A stretch of DNA of 46,050 nucleotides from Selenomonadaceae bacterium. Lineage in GTDB: Bacteria > Bacillota > Negativicutes > Selenomonadales > Selenomonadaceae. The stretch spans positions 1-46,050 of the forward strand of contig JALFXV010000013.1 in NCBI GenBank assembly GCA_022786545.1. Reading direction: 5' to 3'. The position numbers and the translations under genes were made by a program. The notes beneath the pieces are model-generated. The model saw only the letters and a list, made by a program, of their open reading frames with translations. It ran no database searches and was not told the DNA's origin. This document shows positions 22,895-31,529 of this stretch, piece after piece (position 1 is the stretch's first letter; each line of letters opens with the position of its first letter).

Positions 22895-25378
22895 ATGCGG
22901 CTATTGTATAATGTGGCAGCGGTATTGGTAGTCATTCTGATGATACCTGCCTTCTGCGTACGGGCCATCAGGGAAAAAGGCTTTGTCAACAGGATAAAGC
23001 AGCAGCTGGGCTTTTTGCCCAAGCATGCCCTGGATAAGGTTGCCCGCAAAAATTGTATATGGGTCCATGCAGCTTCCGTAGGGGAGATTGTGGCGGCGAG
23101 CCCCCTGATCAAGGAGTTTCGCCGGGAGTTTCCCAATACGCCTATCCTGGTGTCCGTGTTTACCAACAGCGGCTATGAAATGGCAAACCGCATCATCAAG
23201 GATGCGGACAGCATCATCCATTTTCCTTTTGACCTGCCCTGGCTGTCAGCACATCTTCTGTACAAGGTGCGCCCGAGGGTGTTCATGCCGGTGGAGACGG
23301 AGCTGTGGCCGAACTTTTTAAAGGCGGCCAAGGAAATGGAAATCCCTGTCATGATGGTGAACGGGCGCATCAGCGAAAAGAGCGTGTCCCGCTACCGCTA
23401 TCTGCGCAGCATCTGGTACGATATGCTGGATACCATCAAGTATTTTGCCATGCAGTCCCCGGTGGATGCGGAGAATATCCTGCGGCTGGGGGCTAACAGA
23501 GAGCTGGTGACAGTCACCGGCAATACCAAGTTCGACCAGACCTACACCGATGTCAGCAGCGGGGAAAAGCAGCAGCTCCTGAAGGAGCTGGGGCTGGCGG
23601 ATAATGACGGCATCTTTTTGGCCGGTTCCACCCACAAGGGGGAGGAGGAGCATGTGCTGGCGGCCTTTGCGGAAATACGGAAAAAACATCCCCGGGCAAA
23701 GCTTTTGATTGCTCCCCGGGCGGTGCTGAGGACGGGGCATATCCAGTCCATGTGCCAGCAGCATGGCTTTACCTCGGCTACCCGCACTCAGCTTCTGGAG
23801 CATCCCTCTGAGGGGCATGATGTAGTGCTGCTGAACACCATCGGCGAGCTGGGCAAGGTGTACAGCATCGGTGATGTGGTATTTGTAGGGGGCAGCATGA
23901 TCCCTCACGGCGGCCACAATATCCTGGAGCCTGCCGCCCACGGCAAGGCCATTATTGTGGGTGAGCACATGTTCAATTTCAAGGATACTCATGTGCTGTT
24001 TTCTCAGCGTAATGCAGTGGTGACTGTCAGGAGCCAGCAGGAGCTGGTGCAGGCGGCAGCCGGATTGTTTTCTGATGTGCAGGAACGCCGCCGCATGGAG
24101 CAGGAAACCCTGAAAATCTGCGGGGAGAACCGGGGGGCGGCAAGAAGGACGGCAGTGCTTCTCCGGGAGCTCCTGGACAGCTATGAGGCAAAGGATAAAA
24201 TCAAGGCTACGGACAAGCTGGAGAACTTCCAGACTTATTTTTTCCAGCTGATTCACGGCAAGGAGCCAAAAGGTTTCGGCATCAGGTGCTTCGTGACGCT
24301 CCTGCAGGGCTTTGCCTATGTGTACGGCATGTTGCTGAACCTGAAGCTGGCAGGCTACAACTGCGGCATTTTCAGCAAGAAGAAGCTGGATTGCTACGTA
24401 ATCAGCCTGGGCAATATCACTGTAGGGGGCACCGGCAAGACGCCGACAGCCCAGCGGCTGGCTAAGGCCATCCGGGATATGGGCTATAAGGTGGTCATCC
24501 TGAACCGGGGCTATCGGGCCAAGTGGCAGGGGGAAATTGGCGTGGTATCTGACGGCAGCCAGCTGAAGATGGATGCGGCTACCGCCGGTGACGAAGCCTT
24601 TATGCTGGCCAAGCACCTGCCCAGCGTGCCGGTGCTCATCGGGCCGGAGCGCGCCAAGACAGGCCAGTATGCGGTGGAGCATTTCGGCGCACAGGTGGCC
24701 ATCCTGGATGATGGCTATCAGCATTGGCAGCTGGAGCGTGACCTGGATGTGGTGCTGATTGATGCGGTCAATGTCTTTGGCAACGGCCATATCCTGCCCC
24801 GTGGCACCTTGCGGGAGCCTCTTTCCCATCTGGAGCGTGCCGATGTGTGCCTCCTGACCAAGGTGGATCAGGCAGAGCGGGGCTCTATCGCCTATATCAG
24901 GAACAAAATCGCCGAATACGGGCATAATCCGATTATTGCGGAGAGCATCCATCAGCCTCAGGCCTGCGTGGAGCTGTCTGAATGGGTGAAGGATATCGCC
25001 AGCGAGGGCACGCCGATTGACACCATCCGGGGCAGGAAGGTGATTGCCCTGTCCGCCATCGGCAATCCGGCTTCCTTTGAGCAGACCCTGGCCAACGCCG
25101 GGGCGGAGGTCATAGAGAGCTTCCGCTTCCCGGACCATCATGAGTATACGCCGGAGGAAATAGAGGACGCTATTGCCCAGGCCGTGCGCCAGGGGGCGGA
25201 GGCCATCGTCACTACGGAAAAGGATGCCGTCAAGCTGCCTAAGCTGAAGGAAGAGAGCAAAAAGCTGCCTATTTATGTAGTGACAGTGGAGGTTGTCATG
25301 CAGGACGGGGGCGAGGAAATCGTCAGTCTCCTCCAGGAGCGTCTTGCCGAGTATTTTAGGAGGTCAGGAGAAAAATGA
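22895..25378 (+). CDS. Fused Kdo transferase and lipid A 4'-kinase (WaaA-LpxK)
   Basis: An 827-residue bifunctional protein. Residues 1 to about 425 are WaaA/KdtA: a membrane helix, then IWVHAASVGEIVAASPLI with the catalytic Glu near 64, ETELWPNF, VTGNTKFDQ and GGSMIPHGGHNILEPAA. It attaches Kdo from CMP-Kdo to lipid IVA. Residues about 440-827 are LpxK, with the P-loop in GNITVGGTGKTPTAQRLA near 506-520 and DDGYQHWQLERDLDVVLID further on; it phosphorylates the 4' position. The reading frame is continuous across the junction, so this is a true fusion and not two adjacent genes. Such fusions are, to my knowledge, seen in other Negativicutes. The kinase acts before Kdo transfer in the standard pathway, so the fusion could channel lipid IVA. 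AGGAG precedes ATG 22895. Confidence 0.95.
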   Translation: MRLLYNVAAVLVVILMIPAFCVRAIREKGFVNRIKQQLGFLPKHALDKVARKNCIWVHAASVGEIVAASPLIKEFRREFPNTPILVSVFTNSGYEMANRIIKDADSIIHFPFDLPWLSAHLLYKVRPRVFMPVETELWPNFLKAAKEMEIPVMMVNGRISEKSVSRYRYLRSIWYDMLDTIKYFAMQSPVDAENILRLGANRELVTVTGNTKFDQTYTDVSSGEKQQLLKELGLADNDGIFLAGSTHKGEEEHVLAAFAEIRKKHPRAKLLIAPRAVLRTGHIQSMCQQHGFTSATRTQLLEHPSEGHDVVLLNTIGELGKVYSIGDVVFVGGSMIPHGGHNILEPAAHGKAIIVGEHMFNFKDTHVLFSQRNAVVTVRSQQELVQAAAGLFSDVQERRRMEQETLKICGENRGAARRTAVLLRELLDSYEAKDKIKATDKLENFQTYFFQLIHGKEPKGFGIRCFVTLLQGFAYVYGMLLNLKLAGYNCGIFSKKKLDCYVISLGNITVGGTGKTPTAQRLAKAIRDMGYKVVILNRGYRAKWQGEIGVVSDGSQLKMDAATAGDEAFMLAKHLPSVPVLIGPERAKTGQYAVEHFGAQVAILDDGYQHWQLERDLDVVLIDAVNVFGNGHILPRGTLREPLSHLERADVCLLTKVDQAERGSIAYIRNKIAEYGHNPIIAESIHQPQACVELSEWVKDIASEGTPIDTIRGRKVIALSAIGNPASFEQTLANAGAEVIESFRFPDHHEYTPEEIEDAIAQAVRQGAEAIVTTEKDAVKLPKLKEESKKLPIYVVTVEVVMQDGGEEIVSLLQERLAEYFRRSGEK

Positions 25379-26106
25379 ATACATTGTGTGTAATTCCTGC
25401 CAGATATGCGTCCACCAGGCTGCCTGGCAAGCCGCTGGCGGATATCGCGGGCAAGCCTATGATTGTCAGGGTTTATGAGCAGGCATCCAGGGCAAAGCGC
25501 CTTTCAGGGGTGATTGCGGCGGTGGATGATGAGCGCGTATACGAGGCGGTGGTTTCCCACGGCGGCAGGGCCATGATGACGGCCAAGGACCATCCTACCG
25601 GCACCGACCGGCTGGCGGAGGTGGCTGCGGCTCACCCGGAGGCGGAGCTGATTATCAACGTGCAGGGGGATGAGCCCTTGATTGAGCCGGACCTGATTGA
25701 TGCCCTGGCAGCTGCCTTTGAGGAGGAGCCGCAGCTGCAGATGGCTACGGTCAAGTCCCCCATGACGGATGAAAATGAGATGCGGAACCCCAACAACGTG
25801 AAGGTTGTGACAGATAAGGAGGGCTATGCCCTGTACTTTTCCCGTTCTCTGCTGCCATACCCACGGGAGAATACCGGCGTGACTGTCTACAAGCACATCG
25901 GCATCTACGCCTACCGGCGTGATTTTCTCCTGCAGTATGCCAGGATGGAGCCCACTGCCCTGGAGCAGACGGAGTCCCTGGAGCAGCTCAGGGCATTGGA
26001 AAATGGCTATAAAATCAAGGTTATCGCCACTGATTTCAGGTTTGTGGGCGTGGATACGCCGGAGGACCTGGCAGAGGTAAACAGATTGTACAAGGAACGC
26101 CTTTAA
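25375..26106 (+). CDS. kdsB: CMP-Kdo synthetase
   Basis: A 243-residue cytidylyltransferase that activates Kdo with CTP. The N-terminal nucleotide-binding loop CVIPARYASTRLPGKPL, the central NVQGDEPLIEPDLID and the C-terminal VDTPEDLAEV match KdsB. It overlaps the waaA-lpxK stop by four bases (ATGA), which suggests translational coupling to the enzyme that uses its product. Confidence 0.96.
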   Translation: MNTLCVIPARYASTRLPGKPLADIAGKPMIVRVYEQASRAKRLSGVIAAVDDERVYEAVVSHGGRAMMTAKDHPTGTDRLAEVAAAHPEAELIINVQGDEPLIEPDLIDALAAAFEEEPQLQMATVKSPMTDENEMRNPNNVKVVTDKEGYALYFSRSLLPYPRENTGVTVYKHIGIYAYRRDFLLQYARMEPTALEQTESLEQLRALENGYKIKVIATDFRFVGVDTPEDLAEVNRLYKERL

Positions 26107-26131
26107 CGGCTATTGGAAAGGTGGTAGAAAT

Positions 26132-26959
26132 ATGAATACTGTTCAGGTAGGGAATTTTTCGATTGGCAATGGCCAGCCGCTGGCTCTTTTGGCAGGGCCT
26201 TGCGTGCTGGAGGGGCTGGAGCGCTGCCTGCTGATTGGCCGTACTATCAAGGAGATTACCGGGCGTCTGGGGATGCCTTACGTGTTCAAGGCTTCCTTTG
26301 ACAAGGCAAATCGTTCCTCCTTCAATGGCTTCCGGGGGCCGGGGCTGAAAAAGGGACTGGAAATGCTCAGGACCATCAAGGATGAGCTGCAGGTGCCCAT
26401 TGTCACCGATGTGCACACCGAGGAGCAGATCAAGCCTGTGTCCAAGGTGGCGGATATTATCCAGATTCCTGCCTTCCTGTGCCGCCAGACCGACCTTCTG
26501 TATGCGGCTGCCCAGAGCGGCTGCGTGGTCAATGTGAAGAAGGGGCAGTTCATGGCACCGGGGGATATGCGGAACGTGGTGGACAAGCTCCATGAGGGAG
26601 GCTGCTCCCAGATTCTGCTGACGGAGCGGGGGGCTACCTTCGGCTACAACAACCTGGTGGTGGACATGCGCACCTTCCCTATCATGCGCTCCTTCGGCTA
26701 TCCTGTGGTTTTTGACGGCACCCATAGTGTGCAGCTGCCGGGGGGGGCAGGGACCTGCTCTGCCGGCAACCGGGAGTTTGTGCCGAACCTGGTCCGGGCT
26801 GCCGTAGGTGCCGGGGTGGACGCCCTCTTTATGGAAGTGCATGACAATCCTGAGGAGGCTCTCTGTGACGGGCCGAACATGGTTTATCTGGACAAGCTGG
26901 AAGACCTCCTGAAGGATGTTATTGCTATCCATGAGGTTGTCCGCAAGCATTTGAGCTGA
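26132..26959 (+). CDS. kdsA: Kdo-8-phosphate synthase, metal-dependent type
   Basis: A 275-residue DAHP-synthase-like barrel that condenses phosphoenolpyruvate with arabinose-5-phosphate. Family segments are LLAGPCVLEG, YVFKASFDKANRSS, VTDVHTEEQ and FDGTHSVQLPGG. Cys24 in AGPCVLEG occupies the position that is Asn in the metal-independent E. coli enzyme and Cys in metal-dependent ones such as that of Aquifex, so a divalent metal requirement is predicted. AAAGGTGG lies upstream of the ATG. It is the second gene of a kdsB-A-D-C run. Confidence 0.96.
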   Translation: MNTVQVGNFSIGNGQPLALLAGPCVLEGLERCLLIGRTIKEITGRLGMPYVFKASFDKANRSSFNGFRGPGLKKGLEMLRTIKDELQVPIVTDVHTEEQIKPVSKVADIIQIPAFLCRQTDLLYAAAQSGCVVNVKKGQFMAPGDMRNVVDKLHEGGCSQILLTERGATFGYNNLVVDMRTFPIMRSFGYPVVFDGTHSVQLPGGAGTCSAGNREFVPNLVRAAVGAGVDALFMEVHDNPEEALCDGPNMVYLDKLEDLLKDVIAIHEVVRKHLS

Positions 26960-26983
26960 GCGTAGTGTAAGGTGAGGGGTACG

Positions 26984-27952
26984 ATGATTAAGGATTCGGC
27001 TATTGAAACTTTGAAGATAGAGGCGGCTTCTGTTACCAGGCTGATTGAGCGGATTGATGACGAGTTTGAGGCGGCGGTAAGGTGTATTTTGGACTGCCAT
27101 GCCAGGGTGGTTGTCACCGGCATGGGCAAGTCCGGCCACATCGGCAGGAAGATTGCGGCAAGCCTTGCCAGCACCGGCACGCCGGCATTTTTCATGCATC
27201 CGGCAGAGGCTTTTCATGGGGATCTGGGCATGGTGACGGCTGATGACGTGGTAATCGCTATTTCCAACAGCGGCGAAAGCACGGAGATTGTCAATATCCT
27301 GCCCATTATCAAGCGTATCGGGGCGAAGATTATCGCCATGAGCGGCCGCCGAGAATCCGCCCTGGGCAGAAATGCGGACTTTTTCGTGGATATCGGCGTG
27401 GAGCGTGAGGCATGCCCTCTGGGGCTGGCTCCGACTGCCAGCACCACTGCCACCCTTGCTATGGGTGATGCCATTACGGTAGCACTTCTGGAAGCAAGGA
27501 ATTTTACCAAGCAGGATTTTGCCTTGTTCCATCCGGGGGGCTCCCTGGGCAGGAAGCTTTTGCTGACGGTGGAGAATGTGATGCACAGCGGTGAGGACAA
27601 TCCTGTCATTCAAAGCGGCCATACGGCTCAGGAGGCCCTGTTCATGATGACGGACAAGGGGCTGGGGGCTACCTCCGTAGTCAATGATCATGGCGAGTTT
27701 ATCGGCCTGGTGACGGATGGCGATATCCGCCGGGGCCTTGCCAGGGGCAGCCAGTTCCTGAATGAGGCCGTGGAGAATATGATGACGAAAAATCCTCAGA
27801 CCATCACCCAGGAAAAGCTGGCGGCAGAGGCCCTTTCCATCATGGAGAAGCACAAGCCACGCCCGATTACGGTGCTGCCTGTCATTGACGGGGATAATAA
27901 GCCTGTGGGCATCGTTCATCTGACTGATTTGCTGCGGCAGGGCGTTGTCTGA
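26984..27952 (+). CDS. kdsD: Arabinose-5-phosphate isomerase
   Basis: A 322-residue KpsF/GutQ-family isomerase converting ribulose-5-phosphate to arabinose-5-phosphate, the precursor for KdsA. The N-terminal SIS domain contains VVTGMGKSGHIGRKIAASL and SNSGESTEI; the C-terminal half has two CBS domains (VMHSGEDNPVIQ... and MMTKNPQTITQ...). ATG 26984 follows GAGGGG; a GTG at 26972 is possible but would lie upstream of that site. It is immediately followed by kdsC, completing the Kdo branch. Confidence 0.94.
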   Translation: MIKDSAIETLKIEAASVTRLIERIDDEFEAAVRCILDCHARVVVTGMGKSGHIGRKIAASLASTGTPAFFMHPAEAFHGDLGMVTADDVVIAISNSGESTEIVNILPIIKRIGAKIIAMSGRRESALGRNADFFVDIGVEREACPLGLAPTASTTATLAMGDAITVALLEARNFTKQDFALFHPGGSLGRKLLLTVENVMHSGEDNPVIQSGHTAQEALFMMTDKGLGATSVVNDHGEFIGLVTDGDIRRGLARGSQFLNEAVENMMTKNPQTITQEKLAAEALSIMEKHKPRPITVLPVIDGDNKPVGIVHLTDLLRQGVV

Positions 27953-27984
27953 GGCAACCGGAATATCCAAAGGAGATGTCGTAA

Positions 27985-28545
27985 ATGGAATACAGGGCAG
28001 ATGCGCTGGTGAGGGCCGCCAGAATCAAGCTGGTGGTCATGGATGTGGACGGAACACTGACTGATGGCAGGATATACATAGGCCCTGACGGGGAAGCCAT
28101 GAAGGAGTTTTCCGTCAAGGACGGCATGGGGATTTCCATGCTGCATACTGCCGGGGTGGCAACTGCCATCATCACCGGCAGGGAGTCGAAAATCGTGGAG
28201 CGCAGGGCGGCAGAGCTGAAGATAAGCCATGTATGGCAGGGCTGCCGGGACAAGCGGGATGCCTGGCAGCAGCTGAAAAATGAGCTGAAGCTGGCGGACA
28301 GGGATATTGCCTATATAGGGGATGACCTGAATGACCTGCCCCTTCTGATGCGGGCAGGGCTGGCCTGCTGCACGGCGGATGCCCAGCCGGAGGTAAAGTA
28401 CGTTTCCCATGTCATCTCGGCATGTAATGGCGGCGATGGCGCGGTTCGCGATATTGCGGAGCTGGTGCTCAAATCCCAGGGCAAGTGGCAGAACTTGGTG
28501 GATGCCTTTGCCGGCACGAAGCTGGCTCCAGCCTATGGGCAGTGA
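27985..28545 (+). CDS. kdsC: Kdo-8-phosphate phosphatase
   Basis: A 186-residue type C0 HAD phosphatase that removes phosphate from Kdo-8-P. The nucleophile motif is VMDVDGTLTDG with Asp20 and Asp22. Motif II is ITGRES, and motif III/IV is IGDDLNDLPLL. The absence of a cap domain matches tetrameric KdsC. AAGGAG precedes its ATG. It sits directly between kdsD and the second lpxL-type gene. Confidence 0.94.
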   Translation: MEYRADALVRAARIKLVVMDVDGTLTDGRIYIGPDGEAMKEFSVKDGMGISMLHTAGVATAIITGRESKIVERRAAELKISHVWQGCRDKRDAWQQLKNELKLADRDIAYIGDDLNDLPLLMRAGLACCTADAQPEVKYVSHVISACNGGDGAVRDIAELVLKSQGKWQNLVDAFAGTKLAPAYGQ

Positions 28546-28610
28546 TTTTGCCGCGGAAAACAGTGCAGGCGGCATAAATTTTCCAGCATAATTTGTTGCG
28601 GGGGAGTATA

Positions 28611-29531
28611 ATGGTATATAATTTACTTATGCTAATGAGCCGGGTGGCATGCAGGCTGCCCCATAGCTGGCTGCTGGCTATGGGCAAGGGGCTGGGCGTG
28701 CTCTATTACAGGCTCATCAAGAAGCAGCGCAATCTGGCCATCAGGCAGATGCGGGAGTCCTTGAAGATTTCCCAGGAGGAAGCAGAGAAGCTGGTGCGCC
28801 TGTCCTTTATCAACATGGGGCGCAATTTCATGGAGGTTCTCTACATGCCTGCCCTGAACAAGGAAAATTTTTCCAAGTACATTGAAATAGACCATCTGGA
28901 AATCATGGAGCAGGCCCTGGCAGAAAAGCGGGGCGTGGTGGTGCTCACCGGCCATGTGGGCAACTGGGAGTGGCTTTCCGCTTCCTTTACCATGAACGAT
29001 ATGCCGGTGACGGCTATTGCCAAGCCGCAGCCCAACATGGATTATACCCATGCCCTGGATGAGTTGCGCGCCAGCATTAATGTGGAGATTTTCTCCCGGG
29101 GCACCAGCGAGCTTTTGTCTGCTGCCAAGGCATTGAAGAAGGGCAAAATCCTTGGCTTCCTGGCAGATCAGGATGCAGGGCCGGGGGGGGCCTTTATCGA
29201 GTTTCTGGGCAAGACGGCCTCAACCCCAATGGGGGCGGCGGTGTTTGCCAAGAAGTTCAATTCGCCGGTGGTTCCGGCGTTCATCATCCGCCAGCCGGAC
29301 GGGCACCACAAGGTGGAAATCGGGGAAATCCTCCGCTATGAGGATACCGGTGACTCCGACAAGGATTTGTTTGATCTGACCTACAAGATGACAAAAATCC
29401 TGGAAAAGAAGATTTTGGACAACCCTACCCAGTGGCTGTGGTTCCAGAAACGCTGGAACACCAAGCCTGAGCAGCAGAAAATCAAGCATCACACAGTAAA
29501 GGCAGAGGTAACAGCAGATGACCAGAAATAA
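28611..29531 (+). CDS. LpxL/HtrB-type lipid A acyltransferase, copy 2
   Basis: A 306-residue lysophospholipid acyltransferase-superfamily protein, second of two in the cluster. The H-x4-E motif is GHVGNWEWLSA, FLADQDAGPGGAFIEFLG is the DQ region, and the C-terminal QWLWFQKRWNTKP is typical. ATG 28611 is preceded by GGGGGAG; an upstream TTG at 28593 would place that site inside the coding region. It differs from copy 1 throughout except at the motifs, so the two probably have different acyl or position specificity. It overlaps lptC by 14 bases. Confidence 0.88.
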   Translation: MVYNLLMLMSRVACRLPHSWLLAMGKGLGVLYYRLIKKQRNLAIRQMRESLKISQEEAEKLVRLSFINMGRNFMEVLYMPALNKENFSKYIEIDHLEIMEQALAEKRGVVVLTGHVGNWEWLSASFTMNDMPVTAIAKPQPNMDYTHALDELRASINVEIFSRGTSELLSAAKALKKGKILGFLADQDAGPGGAFIEFLGKTASTPMGAAVFAKKFNSPVVPAFIIRQPDGHHKVEIGEILRYEDTGDSDKDLFDLTYKMTKILEKKILDNPTQWLWFQKRWNTKPEQQKIKHHTVKAEVTADDQK

Positions 29532-30069
29532 AAAAATATTGATTGGCATTGTGCTGGTGCTGCTGGCTGCTATGTGTATCTGGACGGTGCAGTCCGTGCC
29601 GGACAGGATAGAGGATGCCCCTCCCTTGGAAAAGCGTGTCATGACCTATAACGGCAACACTATTACGGAGGAAAAGGATGGCAGGAAGCTGTGGGAGCTG
29701 ACTGCGGAATCTATGGAAGTGGACATCGATACCCAGGATGCGGCTATTGTCAATCTGGATGCCAAATTTTACACTGAGGATGGCAGGACCATTCACCTGA
29801 CAGCGCCCCGGGCAAACTATAAGGCAAAGGAAAAGTTCCTGACTGCCGAGGGCGGTATCAAGGGGGACAGCACCGATGGGGCTCACCTGAAATGCGATAA
29901 GGCGGAATGGCGGGCAGCCGAGGAAAAAATTGTTCTGCTGGGTAATGCGGAGCTGCAGCGGGATGCGGATACAGTCAAGGCCGCCGGGGACAGGATTGAG
30001 TCCCAGGACGGATTTAATAAGTTCAGGATTACAGGTCATGCCCATCTGGAAAAGGGGAGTAACAAATGA
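29518..30069 (+). CDS. lptC: LPS export protein LptC
   Basis: A 183-residue single-pass protein: one N-terminal membrane helix (about 5-23, ILIGIVLVLLAAMCIW) and a periplasmic beta-jellyroll domain with alternating strands (KLWELTAESMEVDID, AHLKCDKAEWRAAEEKIVLLG). LptC receives LPS from the LptB2FG transporter and passes it to LptA. Low sequence conservation is normal for this family. The identification is strengthened by the overlaps with the acyltransferase gene and with lptA. Confidence 0.88.
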   Translation: MTRNKKILIGIVLVLLAAMCIWTVQSVPDRIEDAPPLEKRVMTYNGNTITEEKDGRKLWELTAESMEVDIDTQDAAIVNLDAKFYTEDGRTIHLTAPRANYKAKEKFLTAEGGIKGDSTDGAHLKCDKAEWRAAEEKIVLLGNAELQRDADTVKAAGDRIESQDGFNKFRITGHAHLEKGSNK

Positions 30070-30761
30070 TAAAGAAAAAACATTTTGCAAGGGGGCTTGC
30101 CATCGCAGGCATTTCAACCATGCTGGCAGCAGGAACCCTGTTTGCGGCAGACGAGGCGGCTTCCCTGGATGCTGATACGGTGGAATACGATATGCAGACG
30201 GGGGTGGTGACTGCCAAGGGCGATGTGCTGATGGTTCGTGGCGATATGAAGGTCACCGGCCAGGAAGCGGAGTACAATTCCAAGACAAAGGAAGGCCGCG
30301 TGGAGGGCAACGTGATTGCCGTCCAGCCCGGCAAGAATATGCGCGTTACCTGCCACAAGCTGACCAGCGATGCCCAGCAGCACATGACCGCCAGTGGCGA
30401 TGTGCATGGCACTATGGAGGATAAGACCTTCACAGGCCCTATCGTGGAGTACTTCCAGCCTCAGGACTATGTGCTGATCAAGGAACGGGGGGTCATTACC
30501 TCTAAGGATGGCAGCTTCACCGCTGACGAGATGGAGGGCTATCTGAAGGAGGAGCACCTGATTGGCAGGGGCAACGCCCATGTCATCAGCCAGCCCAATG
30601 ATATGGAAGCCGGGGGCGACCTGCTGAATTATTATGGCCTGGACCAGGGCAAGGCAGTGCTGACGGGCAATGCCTGGGCGGTACAGTACAATAACACTTT
30701 AAAGAGCAATAAGCTGACCATAGTGCTGGCCAGGGAAGGCAAGGCAAAGGTTACCGAGTAA
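30066..30761 (+). CDS. lptA: Periplasmic LPS bridge protein LptA (OstA-like)
   Basis: A 231-residue OstA-fold protein. A signal peptide (GLAIAGISTMLAAGTLFA) is cleaved near FAA, then repeated beta strands form the jellyroll (VEYDMQTGVVTAKGDVLMVRG, AEYNSKTKEGRVEGNVIA). LptA polymers link LptC to the outer membrane. It starts within the lptC stop (ATGA). It is somewhat longer than proteobacterial LptA, by about 45 residues, and may span more of the periplasm. No LptD follows. Confidence 0.88.
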   Translation: MIKKKHFARGLAIAGISTMLAAGTLFAADEAASLDADTVEYDMQTGVVTAKGDVLMVRGDMKVTGQEAEYNSKTKEGRVEGNVIAVQPGKNMRVTCHKLTSDAQQHMTASGDVHGTMEDKTFTGPIVEYFQPQDYVLIKERGVITSKDGSFTADEMEGYLKEEHLIGRGNAHVISQPNDMEAGGDLLNYYGLDQGKAVLTGNAWAVQYNNTLKSNKLTIVLAREGKAKVTE

Positions 30762-30798
30762 GGCGGTTTAGACAGAGAAGGTTTGGAGGAATTGCCAG

Positions 30799-31518
30799 GT
30801 GCATATTGAAGTAAAAAATTTAGTCAAAACCTTTAAGCGGCGTAACGTAGTAGACGGTGTATCCCTGCGGGTGGAAAAGGGGGAGATTGTGGGGCTGCTG
30901 GGGGCAAATGGTGCCGGCAAGACCACTACCTTTTACATGATTGTAGGCCTTGAGCGGCCCAGCTCCGGGCAGGTGCTGATTTCCGATATAGACATCGGCG
31001 GCATGCCCATGTACAAGCGGGCAAGGCTGGGTATCAGCTATCTGGCCCAGGAGGCTTCGATTTTCCGCAATATGACCGTAGAGGAAAATATCATGTCCAT
31101 CCTGGAATATGTGGACATGGATGACGGGGCCAAAAAGCAGAAGATTGCCGACCTTTTGGAGGAATTTCATGTTTCCCATGTGAGGGAGCGGCTGGGCTCA
31201 GAGCTTTCCGGCGGTGAGCGCCGCCGTGTGGAGATAGCCAGATGCCTGGCTCTGGAGCCCAAGTTTATTCTGCTGGATGAGCCTTTTGCCGGCGTGGACC
31301 CTATTGCTGTGGCGGATATCCAGGGGATTATCAGCTACCTCAGGGAGAGGGGCATGGGCATCTTGATTACAGACCACAATGTGGTAGAGACCTTGCGTAT
31401 TGTGGACAGGGCATATATAATGAACGAGGGAAAGATTTTGGTAGAGGGCGATGTGGATACCGTTCTCAATGACCCGATGGCGATAAAATACTATATCGGC
31501 AACAATACTAAGTTATAG
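30799..31518 (+). CDS. lptB: LPS export ATPase LptB
   Basis: A 239-residue ABC ATPase powering LPS extraction. Walker A is GANGAGKTT, the Q-loop region [18 protein letters not shown] is characteristic of LptB, the signature is [13 protein letters not shown], Walker B is [13 protein letters not shown], and the switch His is in ITDHNV. The start is GTG 30799 with GGAGGA eight bases upstream. The gene follows lptA by 37 bp and precedes the permease gene by 11. Confidence 0.96.
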   Translation: MHIEVKNLVKTFKRRNVVDGVSLRVEKGEIVGLLGANGAGKTTTFYMIVGLERPSSGQVLISDIDIGGMPMYKRARLGISYLAQEASIFRNMTVEENIMSILEYVDMDDGAKKQKIADLLEEFHVSHVRERLGSELSGGERRRVEIARCLALEPKFILLDEPFAGVDPIAVADIQGIISYLRERGMGILITDHNVVETLRIVDRAYIMNEGKILVEGDVDTVLNDPMAIKYYIGNNTKL

Positions 31519-31529
31519 GGGAAGATTAC

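Noticed and set aside
28604-28614. TATAATGG at the start of the second lpxL-type gene as a promoter
   Set aside because: It overlaps the start codon itself, so it cannot drive the gene it precedes.
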